A stretch of 6,339 bases of DNA, taken from contig JAIVHR010000027.1 of assembly GCA_020200935.1 (NCBI GenBank), forward strand, positions 1 through 6,339. Direction: 5' to 3'. Below are positions 1 through 5,278 of the stretch, piece by piece. The first letter of the stretch is position 1, and the number at the start of each line of letters is the position of its first letter. The DNA is from Sphingomonadales bacterium (GTDB lineage Bacteria > Pseudomonadota > Alphaproteobacteria > Sphingomonadales > Sphingomonadaceae). The notes beneath the pieces are model-generated. The model was not told where the DNA came from and did not search any database. It was given only the letters and a program-made list of their open reading frames with translations. A program made the position numbers and the translations under genes.

Positions 1-86
1 CCGTCTGGCTGCGTGAGCGGACAGGAAGCTTGCTGCTGCCCGTCCTGGCTCATAACTTCGGCAATTCGATTCCCATATTGGTATGA
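1..86 (+). CDS. C-terminal tail of a probable CPBP-family intramembrane protease (partial)
   Basis: A reading frame is open from the left edge (first full codon at 3) to TGA at 84-86. It encodes 27 residues, including ERTGSLLLPVLAHNFGNS. This resembles the last conserved block of CPBP (CAAX protease/bacteriocin-processing, 'Abi') membrane proteins, where a hydrophobic helix carries a G-S-L-x-x-P-I-L-x-H-x-x-x-N pattern; the His and Asn belong to the membrane-embedded active site in that family. The protein then ends shortly after the helix, as those proteins often do. The stop lies 4 nt before the ATG of the carboxylase gene, so the two could be cotranscribed. Only 9 of 27 codons end in A or T, a lower third-position GC than most of the window. 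The call rests on one short motif, and the rest of the protein is outside the window. Confidence 0.55.
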   Translation, partial: VWLRERTGSLLLPVLAHNFGNSIPILV

Positions 87-90
87 ATCC

Positions 91-2019
91 ATGATCGCCT
101 CCCTCCTCATCGCCAATCGCGGCGAGATCGCCTGCCGGATCATCCGCACCGCGCGGCGGATGGGTATCCGCACGGTCGCCGTCTATTCGGATGCCGATGC
201 GAAGGCGCTGCATGTCCGCGAGGCGGACGAGGCGGTGCATATCGGCCCGTCGCCGGCGGCCGAGAGCTATCTGGTCGGCGACAAGATCATCGCGGCTGCC
301 AAAGATAGCGCCGCCGAGGCGATTCATCCGGGTTACGGTTTCCTCTCGGAGAATGCCGATTTCGCGGCGGCGGTGATTGATGCGGGGCTGGTCTGGGTCG
401 GGCCCAGGCCCGAAAGCATCCGCGCGATGGGGCTCAAGGACGCGGCGAAGAAGCTGATGGACGAGGCCGGGGTGCCGGTGACGCCCGGCTATCTCGGCGA
501 GGATCAGTCGGAGAAGCGGCTGGCCGAGGAGGCCGAAAAGATCGGCTATCCGGTGCTGATCAAGGCGGTCGCGGGCGGCGGCGGCAAGGGCATGCGCAAG
601 GTCGACGATCCGGCGAACTTCGCCGACGCGCTGCAATCCTGCCGGCGCGAAGCGACCGCGGCCTTCGGCAACGATCACGTGCTGCTCGAAAAATGGATCG
701 AGAGCCCGCGCCATATCGAGGTGCAGATCTTCGGCGATTCCCACGGCAATGTCGTCCATCTGTTCGAGCGCGATTGCTCGCTCCAGCGCCGCCACCAGAA
801 GGTCATCGAGGAAGCCCCCGCGCCGGGGATGGACGAGGCGACGCGCGAGGCGGTGTGCGGGGCGGCGGTCCGCGCCGCGAAGGCGGTCGATTACGAAGGC
901 GCCGGCACCGTCGAGTTCATCGCCGATGCGTCCGAAGGCCTGCGCGCCGACCGCGTCTGGTTCATGGAAATGAACACCCGGCTCCAGGTCGAGCATCCGG
1001 TGACCGAGGAAATCACCGGGCAGGACCTCGTCGAGTGGCAGCTGAGGGTGGCGAGCGGGGAGGATCTGCCCTGTCGGCAGGATCAGCTTGCCATTAACGG
1101 CCATGCGATCGAGGCGCGGGTCTATGCCGAGGATCCGGCCAACGGCTTTTTACCGAGTACGGGGCGGTTGGATATTTTCTCATATTTTGGCGGGAAGCTG
1201 CGCCATTATCATAATGATCGCCAGGACAGTGGCGTGGAACAAGGCGATTCTGTCTCGCCTCACTATGACCCCATGATCGCGAAGCTCGTCGAGCATGCGG
1301 ATAGCCGTGAACGTGCGATCGATAATCTGATCGAAGCGTGCCGGACCGTGCGCATTCATCCTGTTCGGACGAACGCCGGATTTCTGGCAGAACTTCTCGA
1401 TCAAGATGCGTTTCGTTCGGGAAGCATCACGACAGGGTTTATCGGTTCACTGCAAAGCGACTTTTTCGAGAAACCCGAAATCGCCGAGGATGTGCTCGGT
1501 GAGATAGCTCTCTGGATGTCGGCAGAGTGGGGCTGGCCTGGGCCGTCCGGCTTCGATCTCGATCTTGCAATTACCGGGTTTCGTTTGAACCAAGAGCGGA
1601 GGCAGGATGTCGTATTCTGGGTGGACAAGAAGCTGAAAACCGCGCGCCTCCCCCAGAATGCCTCATCCGAGGACTTCATAGGCGATAAGGCATTCGTAAT
1701 GGATGGCGAGGGAGCGGTCGCCTTCTCGGACGGGTATTCGTACGAAGTTCGATTGCGGCCTATCGGCGGAGCCGCAGCTGGAGCCGCCTCAGACGGCGCG
1801 ATCCTCTCCCCCATGCCCGGCAAGATCATCGCGGTTTCGGTCGGCGAGGGCGACGTGGTGGCCAAGGGCGACAAGCTGCTGACGCTCGAGGCGATGAAGA
1901 TGGAGCACACGCTCGTCGCGCCGTTCGACGGCACGGTGGCCGAACTCGACGCCCAAGAGGGCGGGCAGGTCTCCGAAGGCGCGCTTCTCGCGCGGATCGA
2001 GGCGCCGGTTTCCGATTAG
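91..2019 (+). CDS. Biotin-dependent acyl-CoA carboxylase alpha subunit, 3-methylcrotonyl-CoA carboxylase type
   Basis: This 642-residue protein has the usual length and order of a carboxylase alpha subunit: biotin carboxylase (about 1-445), a linker/BT domain and a C-terminal biotin carrier domain (about 570-640). It would carboxylate its biotin with ATP and bicarbonate for a separate carboxyltransferase beta subunit. Visible motifs are the ATP-grasp loop GGGGKGM (162-168), RRHQK with Lys237, MNTRLQVEHP (294-303) with Arg297 and Glu301, and the biotinylation site AMKM with Lys603. GEDQS near 130 and DLVEWQLRVA near 315 fit methylcrotonyl-CoA carboxylase (mccA/liuD) better than propionyl-CoA carboxylase; a geranyl-CoA carboxylase subunit is the main alternative. 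The frame is open further upstream (from 13), but homology starts at the ATG at 91 (MIASLLIANRGEIA). No clear Shine-Dalgarno precedes it, so translational coupling to the upstream gene is possible. No beta-subunit gene is adjacent. Codons 351-570 use far more A/T-ending codons than the rest. Confidence 0.93.
   Translation: MIASLLIANRGEIACRIIRTARRMGIRTVAVYSDADAKALHVREADEAVHIGPSPAAESYLVGDKIIAAAKDSAAEAIHPGYGFLSENADFAAAVIDAGLVWVGPRPESIRAMGLKDAAKKLMDEAGVPVTPGYLGEDQSEKRLAEEAEKIGYPVLIKAVAGGGGKGMRKVDDPANFADALQSCRREATAAFGNDHVLLEKWIESPRHIEVQIFGDSHGNVVHLFERDCSLQRRHQKVIEEAPAPGMDEATREAVCGAAVRAAKAVDYEGAGTVEFIADASEGLRADRVWFMEMNTRLQVEHPVTEEITGQDLVEWQLRVASGEDLPCRQDQLAINGHAIEARVYAEDPANGFLPSTGRLDIFSYFGGKLRHYHNDRQDSGVEQGDSVSPHYDPMIAKLVEHADSRERAIDNLIEACRTVRIHPVRTNAGFLAELLDQDAFRSGSITTGFIGSLQSDFFEKPEIAEDVLGEIALWMSAEWGWPGPSGFDLDLAITGFRLNQERRQDVVFWVDKKLKTARLPQNASSEDFIGDKAFVMDGEGAVAFSDGYSYEVRLRPIGGAAAGAASDGAILSPMPGKIIAVSVGEGDVVAKGDKLLTLEAMKMEHTLVAPFDGTVAELDAQEGGQVSEGALLARIEAPVSD
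1141..1800 (+). other. Intragenic segment of lower third-position GC within the carboxylase gene
   Basis: Hand counts of codons ending in G or C are 36/40 (541-660), 35/40 (901-1020) and 32/40 (1021-1140). They then fall to 21/40 (1141-1260), 26/40, 20/40 (1381-1500), 26/40 and 30/40 (1621-1740), and 11/20 (1741-1800), before returning to 39/40 (1801-1920). The segment covers the end of the biotin carboxylase domain and the BT/linker domain. The protein stays in frame and keeps family motifs such as YDPMIAKLV and GFRLN. The downstream edge is sharp and coincides with the start of the biotin carrier domain; the upstream edge is more gradual. Confidence 0.75.
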
Positions 2020-2021
2020 CT

Positions 2022-2112
2022 TCCGTTCGCCCTGAGCTTGTCGAAGGGTTGTCCTTCACTTTACGCTAGCGGAAAGAAAAGGCAGGGCTTCGACAGGCTC
2101 AGCCCGAACGGA
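2022..2112. repeat. Paired-hairpin REP-like repeat, copy 1
   Basis: Two inverted arms carry the core CTGAGCTTGTCGAAG (2032-2046) and its complement form CTTCGACAGGCTCAG (2088-2102). The outermost 8 bp TCCGTTCG (2022-2029) pair perfectly with CGAACGGA (2105-2112). Each arm also folds alone: CCCT/AGGG (2030-2033 with 2045-2048) and GGGCT/AGCCC (2085-2089 with 2101-2105), both around an 11-nt loop. The repeat fills the gap between the carboxylase and crotonase genes. There is no T-tract, so it is not a standard intrinsic terminator, but it could slow or end transcription or protect mRNA ends. Confidence 0.92.
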
Positions 2113-2113
2113 G
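2110..2113 (+). promoter_or_regulatory. Ribosome binding site GGAG supplied by the repeat
   Basis: GGAG ends 7 nt before the ATG at 2121, a normal spacing, and no other Shine-Dalgarno-like sequence is closer. Its first three bases are the end of the outer stem of repeat copy 1, so if that stem formed in a read-through mRNA the site would be partly hidden. The occlusion is inference from base pairing only. Confidence 0.6.
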
Positions 2114-2120
2114 TTCTGAC

Positions 2121-3017
2121 ATGCCCGACTATCAGACCATCCTCACCGACGTCGCCGACGGCATCTTCACCTTGACGCTCAACCGGCCGGAAAAGATGAA
2201 CGCCTTCACCGAGCGGATGATGCACGAGATGATCGCCGCCTTCGATGCGGCCGACGCCGACGACCAAGTTCGCGCGGTGATCGTCACGGGGGCCGGCGAC
2301 CGCGCCTTCTGCGCCGGGGCGGATCTCTCCTCGGGCGCCGACACCTTCGATTACGACAAGCGCCTCGACCGCGAATCGCCATTGCGCGAGGATGGCAGCG
2401 TCGACTGGTCGCACCGCCGCGCGCGCGACGGCGGCGGGCAGCTGACATTGCGCATCTTCAACTGCAGGAAGCCGGTGATCGGCGCGATCAACGGCGCCGC
2501 GGTCGGCGTCGGCTCGACGATGACCTTGCCGATGGATATCCGCATCGCCAGCGAGACGGCGCGCTTCGGCTTCGTTTTCGCGCGGCGCGGAATCGTGCCC
2601 GAGGCGGCATCGAGCTGGTTCCTGCCGCGGCTCGTCGGCATCAGCCGGGCGCTCGAATGGTGCTATTCGGGCAAGGTGTTTCCGGCCGCGGAGGCCTTGG
2701 AGGGCGGGCTCGTCCGCTCGCTGCACAAGCCCGATGACCTGCTGCCTGCCGCCCGCGAGCTGGCCAGGGAATTGACCGCCGAGAGCGCGCCGGTTTCGGT
2801 GGCGATGACGCGGCAGATGCTCTGGCGGATGCTCGGCGCCGATCATCCGATCGAGGCGCACCGGATGGACAGCCGGGCGATCTGGTATCGCGGCCGCAGC
2901 GGCGATGCCAGGGAAGGTGTCCAGAGCTTTCTCGAAAAGCGCGCAGCCGACTATCCCGACAAGGTCAGCAAGGATATGCCCGATCTCGCGCGCTGGTTCG
3001 ACGATCCGGAATTTTGA
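2121..3017 (+). CDS. Crotonase/enoyl-CoA hydratase-isomerase family protein with isomerase-type active site
   Basis: This 298-residue soluble protein has the crotonase fold: NRPEKMNAF (21-29), the first oxyanion-hole block FCAGADL (63-69) and the second block around NGAAVGVGS (124-132). Aligned by eye with mitochondrial enoyl-CoA hydratase, the two catalytic glutamates of the hydratase (Glu144 and Glu164 in rat) fall on Thr133 and Phe153. A glutamate is instead present at 161 in GIVPEAASS, the place used in peroxisomal-type delta3,delta2-enoyl-CoA isomerases. Shifting a double bond in an acyl-CoA is therefore more likely than hydrating it; other crotonase reactions cannot be excluded. Automatic pipelines will probably name it enoyl-CoA hydratase. 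The insert at about 72-105 is charged, and the C-terminal helical part reaches the usual family region with FLEKR (near 273). The ATG at 2121 is supported by GGAG 7 nt upstream. The downstream dienoyl-CoA reductase would complement an isomerase role. Confidence 0.88.
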   Translation: MPDYQTILTDVADGIFTLTLNRPEKMNAFTERMMHEMIAAFDAADADDQVRAVIVTGAGDRAFCAGADLSSGADTFDYDKRLDRESPLREDGSVDWSHRRARDGGGQLTLRIFNCRKPVIGAINGAAVGVGSTMTLPMDIRIASETARFGFVFARRGIVPEAASSWFLPRLVGISRALEWCYSGKVFPAAEALEGGLVRSLHKPDDLLPAARELARELTAESAPVSVAMTRQMLWRMLGADHPIEAHRMDSRAIWYRGRSGDAREGVQSFLEKRAADYPDKVSKDMPDLARWFDDPEF

Positions 3018-3019
3018 TT

Positions 3020-3201
3020 CCCTCTCCCGTTCAGGGAGAGGGACGGCGGCGCGCAGCGTCGCCGGGGAGAGGGTGCAGAGCGAACGGAGTGAGCGTGGTG
3101 ATAATGAATTGTTGCCCCGCGGATCGCGCACACACCCTCACCGACTACGACTAGGCAGCAAGCTGCCAAGTCTTCGTAGTCCTCTCCCTTGAAGGGAGAG
3201 G
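3020..3201. repeat. Composite intergenic repeat with CCTCTCCC/GGGAGAGG hairpins
   Basis: The 200-bp gap between the crotonase and reductase genes is almost all inverted repeats. A perfect 9-bp stem CCCTCTCCC/GGGAGAGGG (3020-3028 with 3034-3042, loop GTTCA) opens it, and CCTCTCCC/GGGAGAGG (3181-3188 with 3194-3201, loop TTGAA) closes it. Between them GAGGGTG (3069-3075) can pair with CACCCTC (3133-3139). A further hairpin has GACTACGA (3143-3150) against TCGTAGTC (3174-3181), with an inner stem GGCAGC/GCTGCC (3154-3159 with 3162-3167). The end arms can also pair with each other over about 170 nt. No T-tract and no convincing promoter were seen here. Confidence 0.85.
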
Positions 3202-3204
3202 AAT

Positions 3205-3212
3205 GGAAGGAG
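3205..3212 (+). promoter_or_regulatory. Ribosome binding site GGAAGGAG that sets the reductase start
   Basis: GGAAGGAG ends 5 nt before the ATG at 3218. It selects that start over the in-frame ATG at 3203, which would lie on top of the site and add only five residues. The last hairpin of the composite repeat ends just 3 nt upstream, so the hairpin may affect access to the site. Confidence 0.8.
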
Positions 3213-3217
3213 CGAAC

Positions 3218-4009
3218 ATGACCACACCCAATTTCGATTTCACCGGCAAGAACGTCATGGTGTTCGGCGGCACCAGCGGGATCAATCTCGGCATCGCCAA
3301 GGGCTTTGCGGCCGCGGGCGCGCGGCTCGGCGTCGCCAGCCGGTCGCAGGACAAGGTCGACGCGGCGGTGGCCGCGCTAGGCAACGATGCCGGCCCGGCA
3401 CTCGGCTTCTCGCTCGACGTGCGCGACGCGCAGGCGGTTGTCGATGCGGTCGCGAGCTTCGCGTCCGAGCGCGGGACGATCGACGTGCTGGTATCGGGCG
3501 CCGCGGGCAACTTCCCGGCCGCCGCCGCCGCGCTCAGCCCCAACGGCTTCAAGGCGGTCGTCGATATCGATCTGATGGGCACCTTCCACGTCATGCGCGC
3601 CGCCTATGGCGCGCTGACCAAGCCCGGCGCCTCGATCATCAACCTCTCGGCGCCGCAGGCCTGGATCGCGATGCCGATGCAGATGCATGTCTGCGCGGCG
3701 AAGGCCGGCGTCGACATGGTGACGCGCACGCTGGCGCTCGAATGGGGGCGCGAGGGCGTGCGGGTCAATTCGGTTTCGCCGGGGCCGATCGAAGGGACCG
3801 AGGGGATGGAGCGGCTCGCGCCGACGCCGGAGGCCAAGGAACGATCGGCCAAGGCCGTGCCGCTCGGCCGGATGGGCACGGTCGAGGACATCGCCGATGT
3901 CTGCCTGTTCCTCGCTTCGGACGCGGCCCGCTATGTCAACGGCGCGGTGATCCCGGTCGATGGCGGCTGGTCGGCGGGCGGCATGCTGTCGACGGCGATG
4001 GGCGGCTAG
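3218..4009 (+). CDS. 2,4-dienoyl-CoA reductase-like short-chain dehydrogenase/reductase
   Basis: This 263-residue Rossmann-fold protein has the cofactor loop GGTSGINLG (17-25), ASRSQDKV (40-47, where the basic Arg after the second strand suggests NADP(H)), AAGNF (95-99), Ser144 in INLSA, Lys162, the PGPIEGTEG block (188-196) and a C-terminal VDGG (247-250). The usual YxxxK tyrosine is missing: Val158 sits four residues before Lys162. This absence, AAGNF, the HVCAAKAGVD segment (157-166) and PGPIEGTEG together match peroxisomal/bacterial DECR2-type 2,4-dienoyl-CoA reductases, as I remember that family. Those enzymes use NADPH to reduce trans-2,cis-4-dienoyl-CoA to trans-3-enoyl-CoA during breakdown of unsaturated fatty acids. 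The product is a substrate for enoyl-CoA isomerase, which fits the upstream crotonase. The start at 3218 has a strong ribosome binding site 5 nt upstream. Another SDR reaction is possible, since family names are often vague here. Confidence 0.88.
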   Translation: MTTPNFDFTGKNVMVFGGTSGINLGIAKGFAAAGARLGVASRSQDKVDAAVAALGNDAGPALGFSLDVRDAQAVVDAVASFASERGTIDVLVSGAAGNFPAAAAALSPNGFKAVVDIDLMGTFHVMRAAYGALTKPGASIINLSAPQAWIAMPMQMHVCAAKAGVDMVTRTLALEWGREGVRVNSVSPGPIEGTEGMERLAPTPEAKERSAKAVPLGRMGTVEDIADVCLFLASDAARYVNGAVIPVDGGWSAGGMLSTAMGG

Positions 4010-4018
4010 GACGCCGTC

Positions 4019-4046
4019 TTGCCCGCAGATAAAGGCCCCTTATATG
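4019..4046 (+). promoter_or_regulatory. Possible promoter for the zinc-finger gene, overlapping a small hairpin
   Basis: TTGCCC (4019-4024) and TATATG (4041-4046) are spaced 16 nt apart, resembling sigma-70-type -35 and -10 boxes. They would give a short leader before the ATG at 4073. TATATG is also exactly the loop of a hairpin GCCCCT/AGGGGC (4035-4040 with 4047-4052), so the same bases may instead be a weak transcription-stop or processing structure after the reductase gene. No T-tract follows it. Evidence is a pattern match only. Confidence 0.3.
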
Positions 4047-4059
4047 AGGGGCTTGGTAC

Positions 4060-4067
4060 TAAGGAGG
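4060..4067 (+). promoter_or_regulatory. Near-ideal ribosome binding site TAAGGAGG
   Basis: TAAGGAGG is fully complementary to the anti-Shine-Dalgarno end of 16S rRNA and ends 5 nt before the ATG at 4073. It is the strongest such site in the window. It decides the start against an upstream in-frame ATG at 4019, whose extra residues overlap the site and have no counterpart in the family. Confidence 0.88.
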
Positions 4068-4072
4068 CGGCG

Positions 4073-4336
4073 ATGGCCGGCGGTTGGTCGCGCGACGGCG
4101 CGGTGCAGGATCAGATCGATGCGACGGTCGAGGACGCCGTCTCGCGTTCGCGCAGCAGCCTGCCGCGCGGCGAAAGCCTCGAATATTGCGACGAATGCGG
4201 CGAGGATATTCCCGAGGCACGCCGCAAGGCGGTTGCCGGCGTGCGCTTCTGCGTCGAATGCCAGTCGGCGCGCGACAAGCAGCGCCGCCCGGTCGGCTTT
4301 AATCGTCGCGGCAGCAAGGACAGCCAGCTGCGCTGA
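4073..4336 (+). CDS. ybiI: DksA/TraR-family C4 zinc-finger protein, YbiI group
   Basis: This 87-residue protein contains a four-cysteine zinc site, C39-x2-C42-x17-C60-x2-C63, followed by a basic tail. From memory it matches E. coli YbiI (88 residues) along its whole length: MA-GW at the start, the PRGESL segment just before the first cysteine, P-AR-RA around the zinc loop, and an identical C-terminal NRRGSKDSQLR. The group shares the zinc-finger half of DksA. It lacks most of the long coiled coil by which DksA reaches into the RNA polymerase secondary channel, so a DksA-like role in transcription is not established. The physiological role of YbiI is, to my knowledge, unknown. The very strong ribosome binding site and possible own promoter suggest high expression independent of the upstream reductase gene. 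The gene ends just before repeat copy 2 and converges with the cysQ-like gene. Confidence 0.92.
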   Translation: MAGGWSRDGAVQDQIDATVEDAVSRSRSSLPRGESLEYCDECGEDIPEARRKAVAGVRFCVECQSARDKQRRPVGFNRRGSKDSQLR

Positions 4337-4352
4337 TCCAGGTCTCTAAAAT

Positions 4353-4425
4353 CCGTTAGGGCTGAGCCTGTCGAAGCCCGCCTCACGGTCCGCGCAGCGT
4401 CCTTCGACGAGCTCAGGACTAACGG
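4353..4425. repeat. Paired-hairpin REP-like repeat, copy 2, between convergent genes
   Basis: The arms carry CTGAGCCTGTCGAAG (4362-4376) and CTTCGACGAGCTCAG (4402-4416), with outer ends CCGTTAG (4353-4359) and CTAACGG (4419-4425) pairing perfectly. The local clamps are GGGCT/AGCCC (4359-4363 with 4375-4379) and GTCCT/AGGAC (4399-4403 with 4415-4419), each around an 11-nt loop. Its outer ends differ from copies 1 and 3 (TTAG instead of TTCG) yet remain paired. It lies between the stops of the zinc-finger gene and the cysQ-like gene, where it could act as a two-way barrier to transcription or exonucleases. No T-tract is present. Confidence 0.9.
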
Positions 4426-4456
4426 GCTTACGAGCAGCACTCCCGAAAAATCGCCG

Positions 4457-5230
4457 TCACCGCCCCCAGGCGATGAAGTGCGGATTGTCGAAGCCGCGGT
4501 CCTTCTTGCCGTAAGTCAGCGGTCCGGCCTCGCTCTCGCCCTCGAGCACATGGACGCGGCCGCCGGCGGCCTCGAGCACCGCCTGGCCGGCGCCGGTGTC
4601 CCATTCCATCGTCCGGCCGAGCCGCGGATAGACGTCGGCCGATCCTTGCGCGACGAGGCAGAATTTGAGGCTTGAGCCGGCCGGCTTGAAATCGGCGACG
4701 CCGATCTTTTCGAGCAAGGCCTCGGTCTCGGGCGAGCGATGCGATCGGCTGGCGACGGCGACGAGATTCTTGTGCAAAGTCGATCGCGCCTCGATTTCGT
4801 GCGGATGCTCGGCGGCGGCGCGCGGCTCTCCCGGCCCGATCTGCTGATAGAAGGCGCCTTCGCCTTTCGCCCCGTAATACAAGGACTTGCGCGCCGGGGC
4901 GTAGACCACGCCCGAGACCGGCCGGCCATGATCGATCAGCGCGATATTGACCGTGAATTCGCCGTTGCGGCTCAGAAACTCGCGCGTGCCGTCGAGCGGA
5001 TCGACGAGGAAGAAGCGCTCGCCGAGCTCGGGGATCCTGCCCTCCGAGGCCGCTTCCTCGGCGAGGATCGGGATGTCGGGGCAGGCCTGTTTCAACCCGG
5101 CCTCGATGATCGCCTCGGCATCCTTGTCGGCCTGCGTCACCGGCGAGCCGTCGCCCTTCGCCTCGGCATCGAAATCGGTCCGGTAGATCGCATCGATCGC
5201 ATCGCCGGCCTTCAGCGCCAGATCGATCAT
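4457..5230 (-). CDS. cysQ: 3'(2'),5'-bisphosphate nucleotidase CysQ, inositol monophosphatase family
   Basis: This soluble 257-residue Mg-dependent phosphatase contains SPVTQAD (29-35), the metal-binding glutamates in ILAEE (55-59), the family signature DPLDGTREF (77-85), NGEFTVNIAL (89-98) and the C-terminal WDTGAG (210-215). The GEFTVNIAL block after DPLDGT is typical of CysQ rather than of inositol monophosphatase proper. CysQ removes a phosphate from PAP or PAPS, clearing the by-product of sulfate activation. The length fits E. coli CysQ (246). The frame is open back to 5407, but residues encoded beyond about 5260 come from repeat copy 3 and are not protein-like. I chose ATG at 5230 (MIDLALKAGDAI); it has no clear Shine-Dalgarno. 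A TTG at 5257 (nine more residues, HKDTHLDL) with AGGA about 10 nt upstream is a real alternative. The gene lies downstream of the acyl-CoA ligase on the same strand, separated by the repeat. Confidence 0.88.
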   Translation of the reverse strand: MIDLALKAGDAIDAIYRTDFDAEAKGDGSPVTQADKDAEAIIEAGLKQACPDIPILAEEAASEGRIPELGERFFLVDPLDGTREFLSRNGEFTVNIALIDHGRPVSGVVYAPARKSLYYGAKGEGAFYQQIGPGEPRAAAEHPHEIEARSTLHKNLVAVASRSHRSPETEALLEKIGVADFKPAGSSLKFCLVAQGSADVYPRLGRTMEWDTGAGQAVLEAAGGRVHVLEGESEAGPLTYGKKDRGFDNPHFIAWGR

Positions 5231-5278
5231 CAAGTCGAGGTGGGTGTCTTTGTGCAAGTTCAGTCCGTCCTGTATGGA

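Noticed and set aside
13..90. N-terminal extension of 26 residues on the carboxylase
   Set aside because: The residues are cysteine-rich and unlike the family, and the same bases are better explained as the end of the upstream protease in another frame.
1401..1934. 177-codon minus-strand open frame inside the carboxylase gene
   Set aside because: The translation is Ser/Pro/Ala-rich with no recognisable domain, and the + strand frame carries the biotinylation motif across the same bases.
2022..2112. Repeat copy 1 as an intrinsic terminator
   Set aside because: The hairpins are not followed by a run of T, and the repeat is shared by gaps of different orientation; a stop effect is possible but not shown.
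3099..3105. TGATAAT as a promoter -10 box in the gap before the reductase gene
   Set aside because: No acceptable -35 sequence lies 15-18 nt upstream, and the bases sit inside the composite repeat.
2061..3131. 356-codon open frame on the minus strand opposite the crotonase gene
   Set aside because: It is antisense to a gene with clear family motifs, its translation is rich in Arg, Ala, Gly and Pro as expected from a high-GC shadow frame, and its ends read through the repeats.
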